Assembly (NCBI GenBank): GCA_020426325.1
Contig: JAGQQG010000029.1
Location: 1-64,000, forward strand
Origin: Planctomycetaceae bacterium
Lineage (GTDB): Bacteria > Planctomycetota > Planctomycetia > Planctomycetales > Planctomycetaceae
Reading direction: 5' to 3'
DNA: 64,000 nt
Positions within the stretch are counted from its first letter, which is position 1, and every line of letters starts with the position of its first letter. This document shows, one piece after another, positions 61,227-64,000 of the stretch. The notes beneath the pieces were generated by a model. It was not told the origin of the DNA and ran no database searches. It worked only from the letters and a program-made list of their open reading frames with translations. The position numbers and the translations under genes are program-made.

Positions 61227-62069
61227 ATGAGAACTACCCCCCTGGCAACGAGTTTGGTGCTGGTTGATGTGGTTATCCGCTCGGTCATAGGAGCGTCCGC
61301 GGCAGGCCCGATAGCAACAAAATCTGCAAATGATGATGTGATTACCCACACATTGAACTCACACTACCAAGCAGGCGAGACGAAGGTTCGCGTGCTCCTA
61401 CCGGATGAGATGGCGAAGGAAGAGAAGTTTCGCGTCCTGTATGTGCTGCCGGTTGAGGCCGGGGACGAGGATCGATATGGCAGCAGCTTGCAGGAGGTGC
61501 TGAAGTGCGACCTGCACAACCGGTATCGATTGATTTGCGTGTTTCCAACGTTCTCACAACTGCCGTGGTATGCAGACCATCCGACGGACAGGACCATTCG
61601 CCAAGAATCGTACCTGCTCAAGGATGTGTTGCCATTGATTGAGCGGACGTATCCGGTCGTGGAGGGGCGGGCCGGACGTCTGCTCGTCGGGTTCAGCAAG
61701 TCGGGATGCGGAGCCTGGAGTTTACTGTTGCGTCATCCGGATATCTTCGAAAAGGCGGCTGCGTGGGATGCCCCGCTGATGATGGATGCTCCCGAAAAAT
61801 ACGGGAGCGGCCCGATTTTCGGCTCACCGGAGAACTTCGCCAATTACGAAATTCAGTGGTTACTGCGAACCAGAGGCCCTGCCCTCGGCGACCAACCGCG
61901 ACTGATCCTCACCGGCTACGACGCTTTTCGCGAGCACCACATCCAGACGCACCACTTGCTCGACGACCTGGGCATTCCCCACGTCTACCGCGACGGCCCG
62001 TACCGCAAACACACCTGGCACAGCGGTTGGCTCGCCGAGTCTGTCGAATTGCTCATGGCAGAAAGATGA
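61227..62069 (+). CDS. secreted esterase-type alpha/beta hydrolase
   Basis: A 280-residue protein with a possible signal peptide (ATSLVLVDVVIRSVIGASAA, about 6-25). It has the PF00756 esterase-D-like pattern: RVLYVLPVEAGDEDRYGSSL near 72, RLICVFPTFSQLPWYADHPT near 99, nucleophile elbow LLVGFSKSGCGAWSLLLRHP near 151 (serine at GFSKSG), and C-terminal RDGPYRKHTWHSGW with the histidine. The acid residue is probably in LTGYDAFREHH. The substrate is unknown. Confidence 0.78.
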   Translation: MRTTPLATSLVLVDVVIRSVIGASAAGPIATKSANDDVITHTLNSHYQAGETKVRVLLPDEMAKEEKFRVLYVLPVEAGDEDRYGSSLQEVLKCDLHNRYRLICVFPTFSQLPWYADHPTDRTIRQESYLLKDVLPLIERTYPVVEGRAGRLLVGFSKSGCGAWSLLLRHPDIFEKAAAWDAPLMMDAPEKYGSGPIFGSPENFANYEIQWLLRTRGPALGDQPRLILTGYDAFREHHIQTHHLLDDLGIPHVYRDGPYRKHTWHSGWLAESVELLMAER

Positions 62070-62122
62070 GGATGTCACATGTTTTGGGTTTGAGGTAGTG
62101 TCCCCGTGTTGTGTTGGTGAAA

Positions 62123-62332
62123 CTAGGTGAGGCCATAAGAGGCTGGCCCGCGCCATTGTCGTTGTTCGATAAGCAGGCTCATGTACTGGTGGAGTTCTTT
62201 TGCCTGTGCAGGTCTCAACACTGCGATGCGTTCACCGAGTTCCTCAATCTCGTCACTCTCAAACGCTGCACCGATCAAGACACCTCCTGGTGGTGACTGT
62301 TCCATCTGAGTTTGAAGTTCTGGCTTCATCAT
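62123..62332 (-). CDS. small hypothetical protein
   Basis: A 69-residue frame with a mixed-charge C-terminal helix (SDEIEELGERIAVLRPAQAK, about 26-45) and no membrane segment. Its ATG overlaps the stop of the fragment at 62329-62424 by the ATGA pattern, so translation would be coupled. Function is unknown. It may be part of a decayed mobile element. Confidence 0.4.
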   Translation of the reverse strand: MMKPELQTQMEQSPPGGVLIGAAFESDEIEELGERIAVLRPAQAKELHQYMSLLIEQRQWRGPASYGLT

Positions 62333-62424
62333 GCCACCATTCCCTTCGCATACTCACTCAACAACCGCTCCAACGTCCACGGCTCGTCAGCGACACCAGC
62401 AGCAACCGCAGGGGTGGTCTTGCG
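62329..62424 (-). pseudogene. C-terminal fragment resembling a transposase end
   Basis: A 31-codon fragment, RKTTPAVAAGVADEPWTLER then LLSEYAKGMVA. A TPAxAAGxxDxxWTL block is how many IS1/ISXO2-type transposases end. A TAG stop lies a few codons upstream in the same frame, so the rest is gone or broken. The family assignment is tentative. Confidence 0.4.
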
Positions 62425-62572
62425 TGTCTAATGTGAACCGCCCCAATTGTAGCAAGCGTAGAAGAGACTCAACATGGCTTCGTGGTTCTCTCACGTTTTG
62501 AGAAGCCGTCGGTCAGCCGAGTGATTCGACTAAACTTCAAGAGCGTCAACTCATCAACAAAACTCGGGGGCA

Positions 62573-63814
62573 CTACCGAATTTCGAGGACGAACATCTGG
62601 CGTGTCTTCTCAGCGTCGTCTGCGATGGCGGTGAACACGATCTTGTCTGAAGTGCGGTTCCAGCAGGGGGCACCGTCGATGCGTAGATCGCCGTCAGTCC
62701 AGCCGGTGTGATCGAAGCCACGTGATCGGGTAAACGCTCCGTCGGACAGACGGTAGAGAACATAAAAGTTCTCCGTACCGACCTCGTACCCGTTCGCCAG
62801 ACATTTCCCATCAGGCGACAATGCAACGTCCGCTTCCGGGTCGGGAATGACCTCGCGATTCGCGATCGTGCCGACGATTTGTTGCTGATCGGTGTCATAG
62901 AAAACCTGACGCCCGTCATGACTGCCGATCATGCGATGCCCCTGTGCCCACTCGGGATGTCCGCCGATGAACACCGGCTGCGGAGTCAAACCGCTGCCGT
63001 CCGGAACGACCACAAACGGTGTGTTGATCCGGCGCTCACGGTTCCCAAACTCTCCCCGCACGTAGAAGTAGATCCGGTCATCGTCCCGGTTCCAGAGCGT
63101 GTGGTTGATGAACAGCGGTTGTGTATCGATGTGGGGAGAGGTCGGTTTGAGAATGTCGTAGACCTGGCGGAAAGAGACGAGCAGCTGTTTCTCACCAGTA
63201 GAAACATCGACCTTGAACACGCCATCGTCCCCGGGGGCGACTTCGCCATCCGTCCAATCAAAGGCTCCGGGATATCCGGTGACCGGACGCAGTCGTGAGA
63301 GGCGGCCATAATTGATGCCGAGGAAATGACCTCCGTTTTGAGCAACACCGCTGTTGCCGATCGGCGTGTCAGCGAAGCGATACTCGCGAACCCGAAGTTG
63401 CTCAACGATGTCGTACAAGACCGCAAAGACCTGATTGGTCTCGGGGTCTCGATCATTGAAAAAGAACTGTGTCTCAGCTTGCTCGGGGTTCCAGTAAAAC
63501 ATGGTCCCCTGCTGAAAGTTCCAGGCCCGGGTCCGATCAACGACCGTAACCAAGTTGTTCCGATGTGTATCGATCAGCACAACCTCCGCTGCTTCTCCCA
63601 CGAGGGGCATGCGATCCTGAAAACTCGTTTGCAGGGCGAGAATGTAACGCCCGCTCGCATTCCAGGGGATCGTCCCAGCATGCCCGATGTATCCGAAAAA
63701 GTGGTGTTTCGGCCCCTGAGTCAGCTGTTGAACGGCATGTTGGACAGGCTGATCATCTGCACGCACCGAACCAGTGACGACCAGCGACGTGACCAGACAA
63801 ACAATCGCACGCAC
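62573..63814 (-). CDS. secreted beta-propeller protein (TolB/oligogalacturonide-lyase-like)
   Basis: A 413-residue protein from GTG 63814, chosen because AGGGAGG lies 5 nt upstream; a TTG at 63841 lacks one. A signal peptide (RAIVCLVTSLVVTGSVRADD, cleavage after SVRA) leads to repeated blades with W-N and D-x-x-x-Y motifs: HFFGYIGHAGTIPWNASGRY near 37, MFYWNPEQAETQFFFNDRDP near 104, NHTLWNRDDDRIYFYVRGEF near 237, ADVALSPDGKCLANGYEVGT near 325 and APCWNRTSDKIVFTAIADDA near 380. It resembles the seven-bladed TolB or oligogalacturonide lyase fold. A secreted hydrolase, lyase or sensor is possible. Confidence 0.8.
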   Translation of the reverse strand: MRAIVCLVTSLVVTGSVRADDQPVQHAVQQLTQGPKHHFFGYIGHAGTIPWNASGRYILALQTSFQDRMPLVGEAAEVVLIDTHRNNLVTVVDRTRAWNFQQGTMFYWNPEQAETQFFFNDRDPETNQVFAVLYDIVEQLRVREYRFADTPIGNSGVAQNGGHFLGINYGRLSRLRPVTGYPGAFDWTDGEVAPGDDGVFKVDVSTGEKQLLVSFRQVYDILKPTSPHIDTQPLFINHTLWNRDDDRIYFYVRGEFGNRERRINTPFVVVPDGSGLTPQPVFIGGHPEWAQGHRMIGSHDGRQVFYDTDQQQIVGTIANREVIPDPEADVALSPDGKCLANGYEVGTENFYVLYRLSDGAFTRSRGFDHTGWTDGDLRIDGAPCWNRTSDKIVFTAIADDAEKTRQMFVLEIR

Positions 63815-63965
63815 GAGAACCTCCCTTAATGAGCCGTCCAATCATGCTTGAAAGCACAACCATCATGACAGTCAGCATTTGTCGCTGCCAGATCACACGA
63901 ATCACACCAGAACGACTTGAAGTGAATTCACAGAAGTCGTTACACTCGCCTGCATAACCAACAAG

Positions 63966-64000
<35 letters not shown>

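Overview
The window looks like chromosomal DNA from a planctomycete (order Planctomycetales, Planctomycetaceae-like). The pointers are a DUF1501 secreted protein, an H4MPT-dependent methenyl cyclohydrolase beside a RimK-like ATP-grasp ligase, a giant M56/BlaR1-type sensor with a coiled-coil extension, several secreted beta-propellers, a DUF6384-type membrane protein, weak Shine-Dalgarno signals, and many REP palindromes with their RayT (Y1/HUH) transposases. No prophage, CRISPR array or rRNA operon is visible. The window opens inside a tRNA-dihydrouridine synthase gene and ends inside a tRNA gene.

Layout. 1-5.3 kb: dus (partial), a predicted outer-membrane barrel, and a SWIM-SNF2 helicase. 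5.6-11.2 kb: a co-directional metabolic run of LarA-like protein, PHA-granule-type small protein, HisN-like phosphatase, Mch, RimK-like ligase and IMPase-like protein. 11.4-15.9 kb: a methyltransferase, then a Sua5-like/LMW-phosphatase fusion, rpiB, gcvH and gcvPA. 16-26.5 kb is an accessory-looking tract: BlaI/M56 pair, RayT, creatininase, DUF1501, a lone PD-(D/E)XK nuclease and a small membrane protein, interleaved with five same-orientation copies of a 140-bp palindrome. 26.5-31 kb: a divergent coiled-coil/DUF6384-type/TelA-like cluster and a yeast-type cytosine deaminase. 31-39.9 kb: a GT-C-like membrane protein, M50 protease, MFS transporter, tilS, rny and thpR. 40-43.2 kb: a broken RayT, ruvA, a small membrane protein, ruvC and ispF. 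43.4-54.3 kb: envelope and secreted proteins and a ClC channel. 54.4-59.6 kb: a three-gene FtsX-type ABC exporter with a RayT cassette wedged between ATPase and permease. 59.9-64 kb: a CNNM/CBS protein, esterase, small ORF with a transposase remnant, secreted propeller and tRNA.

The most striking theme is the repeat ecology. At least four RayT genes or remnants each lie beside their own palindrome family. About a dozen further palindrome families are scattered through the window. Many sit exactly at gene 3' ends and supply the stop codon (larA-like, PHA-type gene, rimK-like, DUF1501, the gene at 41459-41944, ruvC, a RayT remnant). Others lie in frame inside genes and are translated (rimK-like, M56 twice, DUF1501). 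All calls come from reading the sequence; no database search was possible.
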